Shown: positions 44,167-53,688 of the stretch, one piece after another
How the letters are laid out: each line of letters starts with the position of its first letter
Numbering within the stretch: position 1 is the stretch's first letter
From: Cycas panzhihuaensis
Taxonomy: Eukaryota; Cycadophyta
Reading direction: 5' to 3'
Assembly: GCA_023213395.1 (NCBI GenBank)
Contig: CM041465.1
Span: forward strand, 235,297,741 to 235,361,740
Length of the DNA: 64,000 nt
Notes under the pieces: generated by a model
What the model saw: the letters and a program-made list of their open reading frames with translations, nothing else
Databases searched by the model: none
Told to the model about the DNA's origin: nothing
Translations under genes and position numbers: made by a program

Positions 44167-44196
44167 GCTAAACTCTGCAGTACTATAGAATTTAGC
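44167..44196 (+). other. 30-nt inverted repeat in the PMD gene leader, Tat-C
   Basis: Outer arms GCTAAA and TTTAGC around a centre with GCAGTACTATAG. Orthologous to 17,236-17,265 of Tat-B, where the arms are GTCAAACT and AGTTTGAC; the outer pairs have changed on both sides. Confidence 0.65.
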
Positions 44197-44338
44197 GCGG
44201 TGCAAAGCTAGACCTGTAGAAAAAGGAAGATAGGGGCTCGAGAGGCTCCAAATCCTATTCAAATGGAGCTGAGAGATAGTCAAAGGGGTAGAGAGCTAAT
44301 GTGAGCTTGGTTTTGACTGGTTTTTATGGAATTTACAG

Positions 44339-46230
44339 GCTGTGATCGCGGTAGATAATCGCGCAAATATAGGGATGGCAATGCTTAGTTTCATCACGAT
44401 GATGTCCAGGGAGGACAAGGGTGTCCTATGGAGGTGTGGCCTACTGAAGGTCCTGAAGACACCTTAATATACGTCAGGCCAAAGATTACTGATTGATACA
44501 GTATCACATTGGGATCAAAGGAGGCACGTTTTCCACCTACCCCAGGTGGGAGATGTGACGCTGACACCGAGAGACATCAGGCAGATACTAGAAGTGCTAG
44601 CGACTGGGAGGTAGGTAGCACTGGGAGCGTTGCCTAGTAATGAGGTAGCACACAGAGAGGCAGTAGTATTTTTCACAGGAGCAGACAGATGGGAGAGGAG
44701 TGGAGTTCCTCTCTAGGCTATGGTTATGTCCAGAGTTCCTCATATGAGGAAACTCATCACATTTGTATTCTATTCTAGATTTCCTAGAAATAGAACTATA
44801 GGGATATCCCTAGGGAATGGATGGATGCAGTGTGCCATTGTGAGGCCGGCGAGATGATGGACTGGGCCACCCTGATAGTAGTGAACCTCGTCGCACAGCT
44901 GGATACTATCAGGACGATAGGTCAGGGAGGACTATCATAGAGCACATTGCTACAGTGTTGGTTCTTTGATCATTTTGGAGTAGTGACACCAACGGGGGGA
45001 CCACACCCCATTGCAGAGTAGGCCCCGGTGGTCTACAGGTGGCAGACTAGATTAAGGAGGATAGAGGACCAAGCTCATGTCTGGCACTCAGTGGAGGCTA
45101 CATCGCTAGACCTCCTCATTATGACAGACCTCATAGCAGACCCATATAGAGCAGTGAGGTGGGACAACGATGATAAGGCAGGGGGAGCTGGGATGCTCCC
45201 AGGTGATGATGACGGTGGAGACAGAGGAGATGGGGCTAGCCCGTCACGACCTGTGAGAGAGGTAGGTCCATCAGGGACAACGATAAGAGGAGCAGAGCCA
45301 TCTGGGACTGCCAGCAGAGAGGTAGGCTCATTAGGGGCTATAGAGGAGAGTAGGGGGCCAGTGACACGGGCCCGTAGGCTATGGATCATGAGGAGATCTA
45401 GAGAGGTGATAGTAGAGCCAGCCCCTGTGAGGAGAGAGGCCCTAGCAGAGGAGGTACGAGAGGAGGAGGTACCAGCAGGTAGTGGAGAGCTAGGGATAGA
45501 GGTTATCATACAAGCAAAGGAGCTAGCAGCTAGAGTAGGTGAGGCCTTACTCTCCTCGTCATTTGATAGTTAGATAGATAGTTTGATTTGGTTTCATTAT
45601 GGTATGCAGATGGATACATACTAATACATGACTTGTTAGGATTGAAGGTACCCCAGAGATCCGGTGGTTGGTGGAGGCCATGGTGAGGGAGATGTTCCCT
45701 CAGGTATATACAGAGGGGCAACCACCCAACCAAATTGAGGATGCACCTAGATCGGCAAGTGCCCACATGGCAGCATTCTCCCATTGGTAAGGGCGAGAGA
45801 TATATAGGCAGTAGAGTCCTAAGAGCATATAGCATTCAGGGGATAGATGCAGCGAGAGCTGGATGAGGCTCGGGGTGCGTGAGACGCATTACAAAGATGT
45901 GTAGAGGTACTAGAGGCTTAGGGAGGAGCCAGAGGGGATATGAAGAGCTATATCTAGGTGGTAGTGTTGGAGGAGAGACTTCAGGGGATGGAGGAGAGGC
46001 TTCACCTCATAGAGACAGAGCGGGATCATATCCAGGTGCGATACGATCGACTGGTCAAGGATATGGCAGCATCGAGATCAGCACAGAGTAGGACTCAGAC
46101 CCATATGGCAGTGACGACCCCGAGGAGGCCACGAGATAAGGGGAGCGAGGTAAGGAGATTATAGAGACTCAGGAGGAGTCTCGGAGGGATGTGGTCCCCA
46201 AGAGAGAGATCACACAGACCAGGAGATAAT
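44339..46230 (+). pseudogene. Tat-C antisense gene: plant mobile domain plus coiled coil
   Basis: After an acceptor-like TTTACAG (44,332-44,338) the frame reads VIAVDNRANIGMAMLSFITM, then RCGLLKVLKTP and SHWDQRRHVFHLPQVGDVTL, the plant mobile domain core (PF10536). Then VPHMRKLITFVFYSRF (about 44,730) and, after frameshifts, AHVWHSVEATSLDLLIMTDL in the open frame 45,028-45,573, which ends in a Gly/Pro/acidic linker. A second acceptor-like CTTGTTAG (45,632-45,639) precedes WLVEAMVREMFPQVYTEG. A 68-codon frame at 45,958-46,164 has heptads (LEERLQGMEERLHLIETERD). I infer a spliced gene of at least three exons, now decayed. It converges on integrase. Confidence 0.78.
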
Positions 46231-46851
46231 ACCTCGGGAGCAGGACAGTAGTAGGATAGTACCCATGTATCTGATTTTGATAGGGGAAAGCATGGGCCTC
46301 TAGGGAGTCATATATATAGAGTCATATAATTGTACCCCCCTGCAAGGACACAAGCTTCCTATATGTACGATGTGACATATGATTTTGATGTATATATATA
46401 GATGGGGCAATTGGCACCCTATTTTGATATGTGATGCTTTGTTGTGTATGATGTAGATGTTTTGTTATGTGGTGCACATATTTCCTTCCACGCATGGCTA
46501 TATATCTAATAGAAGCACACATGACCACCATGCGTAGAGGTGATAGACACATGTAGGGTTAGAAATAGGGCAACATACACGTCCATGGAGGAGCATAGTA
46601 GGATATGCGAAGGAAACATTGAGCGAGAGGGGGAGTAACAATACTCCGGAGCGTCGTCCTAACTGGGGGATGCCCAAATAGGAAGAGAAGAGTCCCAAAA
46701 GTATATGGGAACATGGGTTCCGTAGGAGGAACCAAAAAGAAATGAAAGAGGCCATCCTAAGTTGTCATTCCACCCATGGCTAGGAGAAATGGGAACAACT
46801 TAACATAGTAGTTTAGGCTCATTTCAGAGCGTGGGTGAGGTGACCGCAAGG
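46231..46851. other. Tat-C spacer between PMD gene end and integrase end
   Basis: About 620 bp between two convergent genes. No domain. The part from 46,300 (TATAATTGTACCCCC) is kept in Tat-B (19,425 on) and Tat-D (24,185 on), so it belongs to the family, perhaps as 3' UTR or terminator for one of the genes. Confidence 0.6.
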
Positions 46852-48050
46852 TCACAAGTAAAACTTCTTAAGGAATTTCCCATTAGCAGCTTTCTCAAAC
46901 TTAAGACCTTCCAAGGTGGCAATCTTATAAGCACCATTATCGAGGGTCTCAATAATGACAAAAGGGCCAACCCATCTAGGTTTGAATTTGGTCAAATGGT
47001 CATGAAGATATTCTAGTTTGAGGACATGGTCCCTAGGAAACAAAGAACGAGAATGAAGATGTTTATCGTGGGTCCTTTGTGAGTGAGCTTTGGATGCCAG
47101 GTTAGCCTGATAAGCTGCTAAACATCTCTCATCCAAAGCTTTAAGGTCCAGGAGGTGAGCCTGGCAGATTGACTCCTCATTGATAAGACCTTGAAGAGAG
47201 ACTTGCAGGGAAGGGATCTCCACTTCTAATGGGAGTACCATCTTGGTACCATAAACCAGGGAGAACAGGGTTATTCCTGTGTCGGAATGGATAGAGGTGC
47301 AGTAAGCCCACAAAGCAGAAGGTAATTGGAGGTGCCAGTCATTTTGGGACTGAGCCACAGTTTTCTTTAGGATATTAACGAGAGTCTTGTTGAATGACTC
47401 CACTTGACCATTTGCCTGAGGATAGTAAGGAGAAGGAGTTTTGTGAGAAATCTTGAACTTCCCATAAAGCTCATCCATCTCCTTATTATAAAAGGAGGTT
47501 CCATTGTCAGTGATTAGGATATTAGGAATCCCAAAATGGCAAATGATGTGTTCATAAACAAATGTAGCTATCGTTTTACCAGGAGTAGTAATTAGGGGAA
47601 TGGCCTCTGCCCACTTGGTGAAGTATTCTGTAGCAATTAAGATAAACTTATGCTACGATGACGAAGGTGGAGAGATAGCCCTAATAAGCTCTAGTCCCCA
47701 CTGAGCGAAAGGCCATGGAGAGATGATGGGGTAAAGGGGCTCAGAAGGCACATAGGAGATGTTGGCATGTTCCTGACATTGCCAACATCTCAGGGCAAAA
47801 GCGTGGGCATCCTTAAAAAGGGACGGCTAAAAGTAACCCATACGGAGGATCCTCTAGACCATAGACTAGCCCCCAAAGTGGCCCCCATAAATACAATGGT
47901 GGCATTCACATAGTATTTGGTTGGCTTCGTCAGTAGTGATGCAGCGGAGGAGGATCCCATCAAAGGACCTCTTGTACAACACTTCATCCATGAAGAAGTA
48001 TTGCCTAGCACAAGTCTAGATACAAGACCTAACTTTACTACTAGCATCAG
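46852..48050 (-). pseudogene. pol: Tat-C integrase (several stops)
   Basis: Frame with about four stops. Zinc-binding remnants CHHCIYGGHFGG and RCWQCQEHA near 47,780-47,920. In the core, WGLELIRAISPP near 47,680 has glutamate where the first catalytic aspartate is normal. ITDNGTSF near 47,515 (second) and YPQANGQVESFNKTLVNILK near 47,400 (glutamate) are as usual. The last 208 codons (46,852-47,478) are open and end with LEYLHDHLTKFKPRWVGPF, the GPY/F domain. No chromodomain. Would insert the cDNA into the host genome. Confidence 0.9.
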
Positions 48051-48060
48051 GGCGGTATTG

Positions 48061-48705
48061 CTATTGCATAAGATATCGCACTATGTTGCCATACCACTCA
48101 TTATCGATGAGTGGATGGGGAGAGACCTCCTGAATCATCAATATAGACTCATCAGGGAGGGAATCATCGACAAGAGTATCAAAAGAGTTAGGAATAGGGG
48201 CATCTGCGAGCTGTTTGGCCACTACCATTCCATTCTTTGATTTCCAGTTAATGATGTGAAGGTCAAACTCTTGAAGTAGGATGGCCCAACATCCAGCCCT
48301 ACCCGTCAAATCTGAATGAGTGAGTAAGTATCGCAAGGGATCAGATTGGACGTTTACCTTGGTGGTGTTGCTAAGCAAGTAATGTCTAAACTTCTTAGTC
48401 ACATGGACCAAGGAGAGACATTCCTTCTCGGCATGAGAGTAGTTAAGTTCAATAGCCACGAGAGTGCGACTGATGAAATAAATAGCCCTCTTGACTCCTG
48501 AGTCATCCTCCTGAGCTAACATAGTGCCTAAAGATTTGTCAGTTACCGAGGTATAAAGAACAAAGGGCCTATCGAAGCGAGGGGGCGCCAGCATAGGAGC
48601 GAAAGCAAGGGCTTCCTTAATTCCTTTGAAGGCTTGTTGGGTCTTGTCAAACCAAACAAAGGGAGCTCCCTTCTTCAATAGGTTTGTAAGGGGTTTGGCA
48701 CTCAC
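48061..48705 (-). pseudogene. pol: Tat-C polyprotein RNase H domain
   Basis: 215 codons open: KPLTNLLKKGAPFVWFDKTQ (RT thumb/connection), then RPFVLYTSVTDKSLGTMLAQ, in which the usual D-A-S of Ty3 RNase H is T-S-V, so the first catalytic aspartate is missing. NYSHAEKECLSLVHVTKKFR and VNVQSDPLRYLLTH keep the later acids. This resembles known Tat elements, where the original RNase H is degenerate and an aRNH is added. Directly upstream of integrase; no aRNH between them. Confidence 0.88.
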
Positions 48706-48768
48706 GACGAAGTCTGCTAAGAAGCACCTAAGAAAACTGAGCCTACCTAGAAACGACTTGATCTATTG

Positions 48769-49659
48769 TTAGGTTCTAGGAGGTGCCATGTTAAGGATTG
48801 CCTTAACTTTGTCAAGGTTAATCTGGATCCCTTGTTTTAACACAAGGAATCCAAGGAGCTTGCCCGAAGTGATGGTAAATACACACTTGAGCGGGTTTAG
48901 GCTAACATGATACTTGTAGCATCGTGTGAAGATAGCCCGCAAGTCAAAGGGATGATGGGCCCTAACACATGAGAGACCCATCATGTCATCCATGAAGACC
49001 TTCAATGTGTTACCGATAAGGTCATGGAAGATAAAATGCATCGCTCTTTGATAAGTAGCGCCTGCATTTTTGAGACTGAAGGGCATTACCTTGCAGGTAA
49101 AGGTATCCCACAGGGTGGTGAAGGCCATCTTGTGGTAGTCTTCGGGAGATATCTGGATCTAGTTGTAGCCAGAGAAGCCATCCATTAAGGACATAACTTC
49201 AAATCCAATGGTTTGATCAATTATTTGATTGATGAAGGGGAGTGGAAAGTTGTCCTTAGGACAAGCATTGTTAATGTCACAAAAATCGATGCATATGCAG
49301 ATGGCTCCATTCTTTTTAGCAATGGGGACAACGTTGGATACCCACTTGGGGTAATCGATGGAGGTGATGAGTCCAATATCCAACAACTTCTCAACCTCCA
49401 TCTTAATGATGGCTGAGAGCTTAGGGTGAAGAGGAGGCTGCTTCTGGCACATAGGGCAGGTGCCAGGGATAGTGGTGAGGTTATGAGTGACAATGAAGGG
49501 GTTAATTCCCTTCATGTCAGAATAATCCCACACGAAGACATCCCGAAACTCCTGGAACAAAAGGGAGTACTCCCTTACCTCATTAGGAGAGCATTCCATC
49601 CCGATCTTAATGACCTTACGGAGGGCCAAGACTATGTCCAGGGTTGCCCCCATACACAT
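48769..49659 (-). pseudogene. pol: Tat-C reverse transcriptase (one in-frame stop)
   Basis: Frames 49,159-49,659 and 48,769-49,128 are one frame broken by a single TAG where CAG (GYNQI) is expected. Motifs: VEKLLDIGLITSIDYPKWVS, CIDFCDINNACPKDNFPLPF, MSLMDGFSGYN (first aspartate), MPFSLKNAGATYQRAM, VFMDDMMG (catalytic D-D, normally YVDDM or YIDDM), PLKCVFTITSGKLLGFLV. Copies genomic RNA into DNA in the particle. One base change away from open; other breaks follow toward 48,706. Confidence 0.93.
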
Positions 49660-49761
49660 GGCATTCCCCTCCTTGAAGTGGAGATGGGCAAGGTCAATGG
49701 GAGGAGATGGAATAGGGGACGAGATTAGGTCATCGCGTGTTGACCTAATTGCAAGGATCTT

Positions 49762-50418
49762 CTAGTGGCCAAGCCTATGGTGACTAGAAGGCAAGTTAGG
49801 CGTGAAGCCCGTTAGGTGCTCGAGCAAGGCTTCATCATCTTTGAAGTAATCCACCCCATGGATGACCTTACTCTGAATAGATGAAATGCTAGAGGAAGTA
49901 AGGGCAATGAGACTGTGATGGTCATTGGGTTGCCCAACATCTTCAACAGACTCCAAGAAAGAGCCAAAAGGGGGCTCCTTGAAAGGAGCAAAAGGCAGTT
50001 CTTCGAAGCCATCACCTACGGGGGGTGATGAAGAGGAAGAACTGATGACAGATGAGTTAACACGAGCGATGACATGCAACACATAGGAGTGGCTAGTCTC
50101 ATGAATGAAAGAGGTTCTAGATGGAGATCTAGGATGGGATGGGTGTGACCTACTAGTGCGGAGGAAGGAGACAGGGTAGAGACAATCCTTGCCCTTGTTA
50201 TGTGATACATCGTTACTAAATGAGACGAGGTACCTGTAGCTCCCAACGCCAATAAGAGCGAAACACATGAGACTAGGAAAAGAAGATGTGGGATCTTCTT
50301 TAGATGGATTGGGTATACCAATGGAGCAGGTCGAGGCATAAGTAGAACGGCCTTGGCTTTCCAGATTGACAAGACGGGTTTGTTTGGCAAGTGGGTGTTC
50401 GTGGGGAACAACCCTCAT
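49762..50418 (-). pseudogene. pol: Tat-C protease-RT linker
   Basis: 218 open codons from MRVVPHEHPL to LPSSHHRLGH, with GDGFEELPFAPFKEPPFGSF and VIHGVDYFKDDEALLEHL, collinear with Tat-D 25,268-25,924. Low complexity, Ser/Pro-rich; no enzyme motif. Confidence 0.75.
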
Positions 50419-51195
50419 TCATCCATCATGGACAAATTTAAGTTGTCCCCAGAGAGTCAAACACACGGCTCCCATCTAGTCAAGCCATGGTCAACCTAAG
50501 AGAAGGTTGTAGTCGACATTAACATCAAGGACTACAACATCAATGAGGACAGTCTTGCCCTCGAGAGTTAGCAGAATCGTGACAGATCCTAATGGGGTCT
50601 TTTTGCTACCGTCATAGCCTTGGCATTGCCATGGAATAGGTTCCAAGGTAGAAATACCAAGCTCTTACATGACACGCAAGGGCATGGCATTCACAGAAGA
50701 ACCATTGTTGACAACAGTCCTTCGTAGGGTACAATTAGGTGTATCGATGGTAATAGTAAATGGGAAGTTCCACTAACGTTCCCTTTCACACGCAGGAGGA
50801 AGGTCCTTAGGATCAAAAGAAATAACGAGTTCACAACTTTAGGTGATGCCAAAAGCGTGGATGGGTGCATCATTTGATCCTAAAGCTTCTAAAAGGAGAG
50901 CCCGCTGCTTGGGACAACTCCTCAAAACATCCATCAAGGACATTCCTACAACGATGGTATAGAGTTCATCAACAATGGAGAAAGGCTTACCCTTCGCAGT
51001 AGGTTGGGTAAGTGCCCTTTGAAAATCATAATGACCTGGATGCACGGGAATGGCCTGGGGGAAAAGAGGTACTTCTGGAGGAGGGTTCTCTAGAAGAGGA
51101 TCAAAAGGAGAAGAAGAAGAAGCACCAGCTGCTTCTTTGGTGGATTGAGACTGGGTAAGGGCATATGAAGGAGTAACCTCAATCATTTGGATCAC
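50419..51195 (-). pseudogene. pol: Tat-C gag end and protease
   Basis: 51,195-50,839 is open (IQMIEVTPSYALTQSQS, KGKPFSIVDELYTIVVGMSL). The retropepsin box follows near 50,700 as TVVNNGSSVNAMPLRV, with N in place of the catalytic D of V-D-N-G-S. The domain ends YNLLLG, stop, PWLD and LKFVHDG. The protease cuts the polyprotein. With D to N this copy would be inactive. Confidence 0.82.
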
Positions 51196-52467
51196 CTTCT
51201 TTCCCTTGTTCTGGAACTGCGAAGGTGATGGAGTGCGTCGATTAGGGGAACGAGAAGAAAAGGACGAATCCCAGGTGCCCTTCTATTTATCATAGGAAGG
51301 ATGGGAATTTGGCAATCTTCCTCAGTTTCGGTTATTCTTGGATTGAGTGTTGCAATCGCATTCCCCATATTTGGGGAACAGATCCTTATGGACCAGTTGG
51401 TCTAGATTAGGCCTTAAGGCCCATTTAGGGAATGAGTCATGTTGAGGGGCATCCTTGGGATGCTAGGCCCTATAACGTGAGTCATCATGGAAGCACTCCC
51501 CATGAATGGAGCACCACTTCTTCTTAAGCAAGGGGTCTGTCTTCCTTGCTTGAGAGGACTGGGTGTTTCCATTCCTAGGGAGGGAAGCTTAGGTAGCTTC
51601 TTGGATTTGTTTGTTGGAAGTTAGAGATGAAGGAGATTGAAGTTTGAGCTCCTTCATCGTACGTTCAAATGAACGTATGGCAGAAGTAAGGTTATCTAAG
51701 GTCTTCTTAGTTGGGTGAGAAGAAGACCTAAAAGATTGTTGTGGTTTGGTATCCTTGGTTGGAGGTGGTGCCTCGCATCGCTGTGAGGGCTTGAGAGGCT
51801 TTTTGAGTCCAGCCTAGATCTCAATAGCCTCTAATGCTTAGCACTTTACAATCGCAAAATTGCATGTGGTTGCCCCCATTTTAAGGACTTCCACATGTAC
51901 TTCAGGACAAAGTGCATTAATGAAAATGTCTCTCTTCAACTCCTCAGGCAGTGTGGCCTTAGTGGAGTGAAGAAGGTCATGGAATCATCGCACAAAGTCA
52001 TGATTCATCTCATCATGACCTTGTTTAAGCGATAGGAGAGATTTCATCCCACTTTCAAATATGCGAGCTACATCAAAGTAGTTGATAAATTATTCCACCA
52101 ATTGCTGGAATGAAAAGATAGAGTGGGCAGGGAGGCGATAAAACCACTTAAGGGCATCGCCTTGCAAAGATCATGGAAACAATTTCATTAAGATATGGTC
52201 ATAAGCCCAGTAATCAATACATGTCATAGAAAAACCACACACATATTCTACTGGGTCTTATGAGGAAGTTCCGTCAAATCTAGGAACTTTAGGAGGATGA
52301 GGCAGCAGATTAGTTCTTAATACCTCAATAGATAGAGGTGTTGATCTATAGTCCATGAAGGGATATGCCCTTGCCTGGACCATAGGATTAACGAATTATG
52401 TAGTAGGTAGTGAGCAAGGAACATATGGGGGTAGCAAACCCATCCCTCCTTGAGGAAATATCCCTTG
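51196..52467 (-). pseudogene. gag: Tat-C gag core and zinc-finger region
   Basis: In frame with the N-terminal ORF across a TAG replacing CAG. Core: YPFMDYRSTPLSIEVLRTNL, LQGDALKWFYRLPAHSIFSF, FINYFDVARIFESGMKSLLS, LPEELKRDIFINALCPEVHV. Finger KKWCSIHGECFHDDSRYRA (final C to Y). A further block, FERTMKELKLQSPSSLTSN, could be helical. About seven stops. Confidence 0.85.
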
Positions 52468-53520
52468 CTAGAACAGGGCTTGAGGATAAGCATCTTGAAA
52501 GGGAGTTGGGTTACCTTGTGAGGGCATGGTGAAAGAGGCTATGCTAGATGGCGAAAAAGGAGGGTGTAGAACTGGATTTTGCCTATATGGGCCACCTATA
52601 GGGGCAATCCCATATGGGTGTAGCGGGTCCACCCCATAAGCTGAAATGTTGTTCCCTTTACCCTGCCCCCAAGGTTGAGAAGTATAACCTGGGGGAATGT
52701 AAAAGGAAGGACCAATAGGTTGGTTTTGGGAATATTTGGGAGTGGGTCCCACATGACTAGCGGCTAAAGAGCTAGTAGGACCCATAGGCCTACTAGGGAA
52801 TGCATGTGCCACATTAGGGGATGGCACATTAGCTTGACTAGGAAAGGGTATGCTAACCCCCAATTGAGGGAAAGACATACCACGGGAGGGCCCTGAAGAG
52901 CTAGGACCCTGGCAAGGAAAGGAAGGTGCAACATTCATCCCCATGGTAGGTGTAGGAAAGGAGCAGGACACATGCACAGGAATGAAAAGGTTACTGGTAG
53001 CAGGAGGGGCAGGTGCGGATGAAGAAGGTGGCAAAGGAGCAGATAAAGATGATGCTCCATTGTGCAGGACATCTTTAAACCACCTGGGATGTGATTGAAG
53101 GTGAGCTTCTAGCAAGCACTCACTAATAGCCTTAATCACGTCGGTGGGAGGGGTATCTACGTGACCATAAGAGGTGGATGGAACCTCAAACGACGTAAAC
53201 CCCTTAGGGCATTTCTCATAAGAATAACCAATCAAATGGTGAACCTCAAGAGAAAGCGGGTCTTCTACTGCATGGGTAGAAGGATGGATATCAAGTGAGT
53301 GGTGTTGGTCATCTGCGTAGAAAAGAGGATCTTCACCCTCTCGGGTGGATTCTGGAATAGATATAGGGAATTCGTGAGTTCTCAATGTGAATGCGTGGTA
53401 GGCCCAATCGGAAGGGTATCCTTTCATAGTCAAATCAGATTCTGACAATGGAAGACGATGATACACGGGATCTTCTAACAATGGAGGTAAGCTACATAAG
53501 CGATGAGAGAAGCATCGCAT
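52468..53520 (-). CDS. gag: Tat-C gag N-terminal region, 350 open codons
   Basis: Longest open frame in the window, starting MRCFSHRLCSLPPLLEDPVY. N-terminal half mixed; C-terminal half rich in Pro, Ser and Gly (LSAPLPPSSSAPAPPATS, FIPPGYTSQPWGQG), likely disordered. No known domain before the gag core. The Pro/Ser-rich text also occurs, broken, in Tat-A, B and D. It starts about 150 bp after the primer site, a usual place for the gag start, and ends at a TAG probably derived from CAG, so the original protein continued into the core. Confidence 0.8.
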   Translation of the reverse strand: MRCFSHRLCSLPPLLEDPVYHRLPLSESDLTMKGYPSDWAYHAFTLRTHEFPISIPESTREGEDPLFYADDQHHSLDIHPSTHAVEDPLSLEVHHLIGYSYEKCPKGFTSFEVPSTSYGHVDTPPTDVIKAISECLLEAHLQSHPRWFKDVLHNGASSLSAPLPPSSSAPAPPATSNLFIPVHVSCSFPTPTMGMNVAPSFPCQGPSSSGPSRGMSFPQLGVSIPFPSQANVPSPNVAHAFPSRPMGPTSSLAASHVGPTPKYSQNQPIGPSFYIPPGYTSQPWGQGKGNNISAYGVDPLHPYGIAPIGGPYRQNPVLHPPFSPSSIASFTMPSQGNPTPFQDAYPQALF

Positions 53521-53667
53521 ATAAAGCTAACCAACACTTTAGAAGAAAGAAGGGGCAACAAGGAGTGCACATTGGGGGCTGCCCAACGAAGGAAACGAAG
53601 TGGGAGGAACCACAAGTGGGTAGCAATACTAACAGAAAAGGGGTGAAGACTAGCTCCCTTACTGGCA

Positions 53668-53687
53668 AGTCCCCAGTATGGTCGCTA
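53668..53687 (-). other. Tat-C primer binding site
   Basis: - strand TAGCGACCATACTGGGGACT, with TGG decayed to TAG, one base inside the LTR end. Confidence 0.78.
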
Positions 53688-53688
53688 G

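Noticed and set aside
45075-45509. 144-codon open frame on the - strand
   Set aside because: Antisense shadow of the Tat-C PMD gene frame at 45,028-45,573, Ser/Pro-rich only because of the linker composition.
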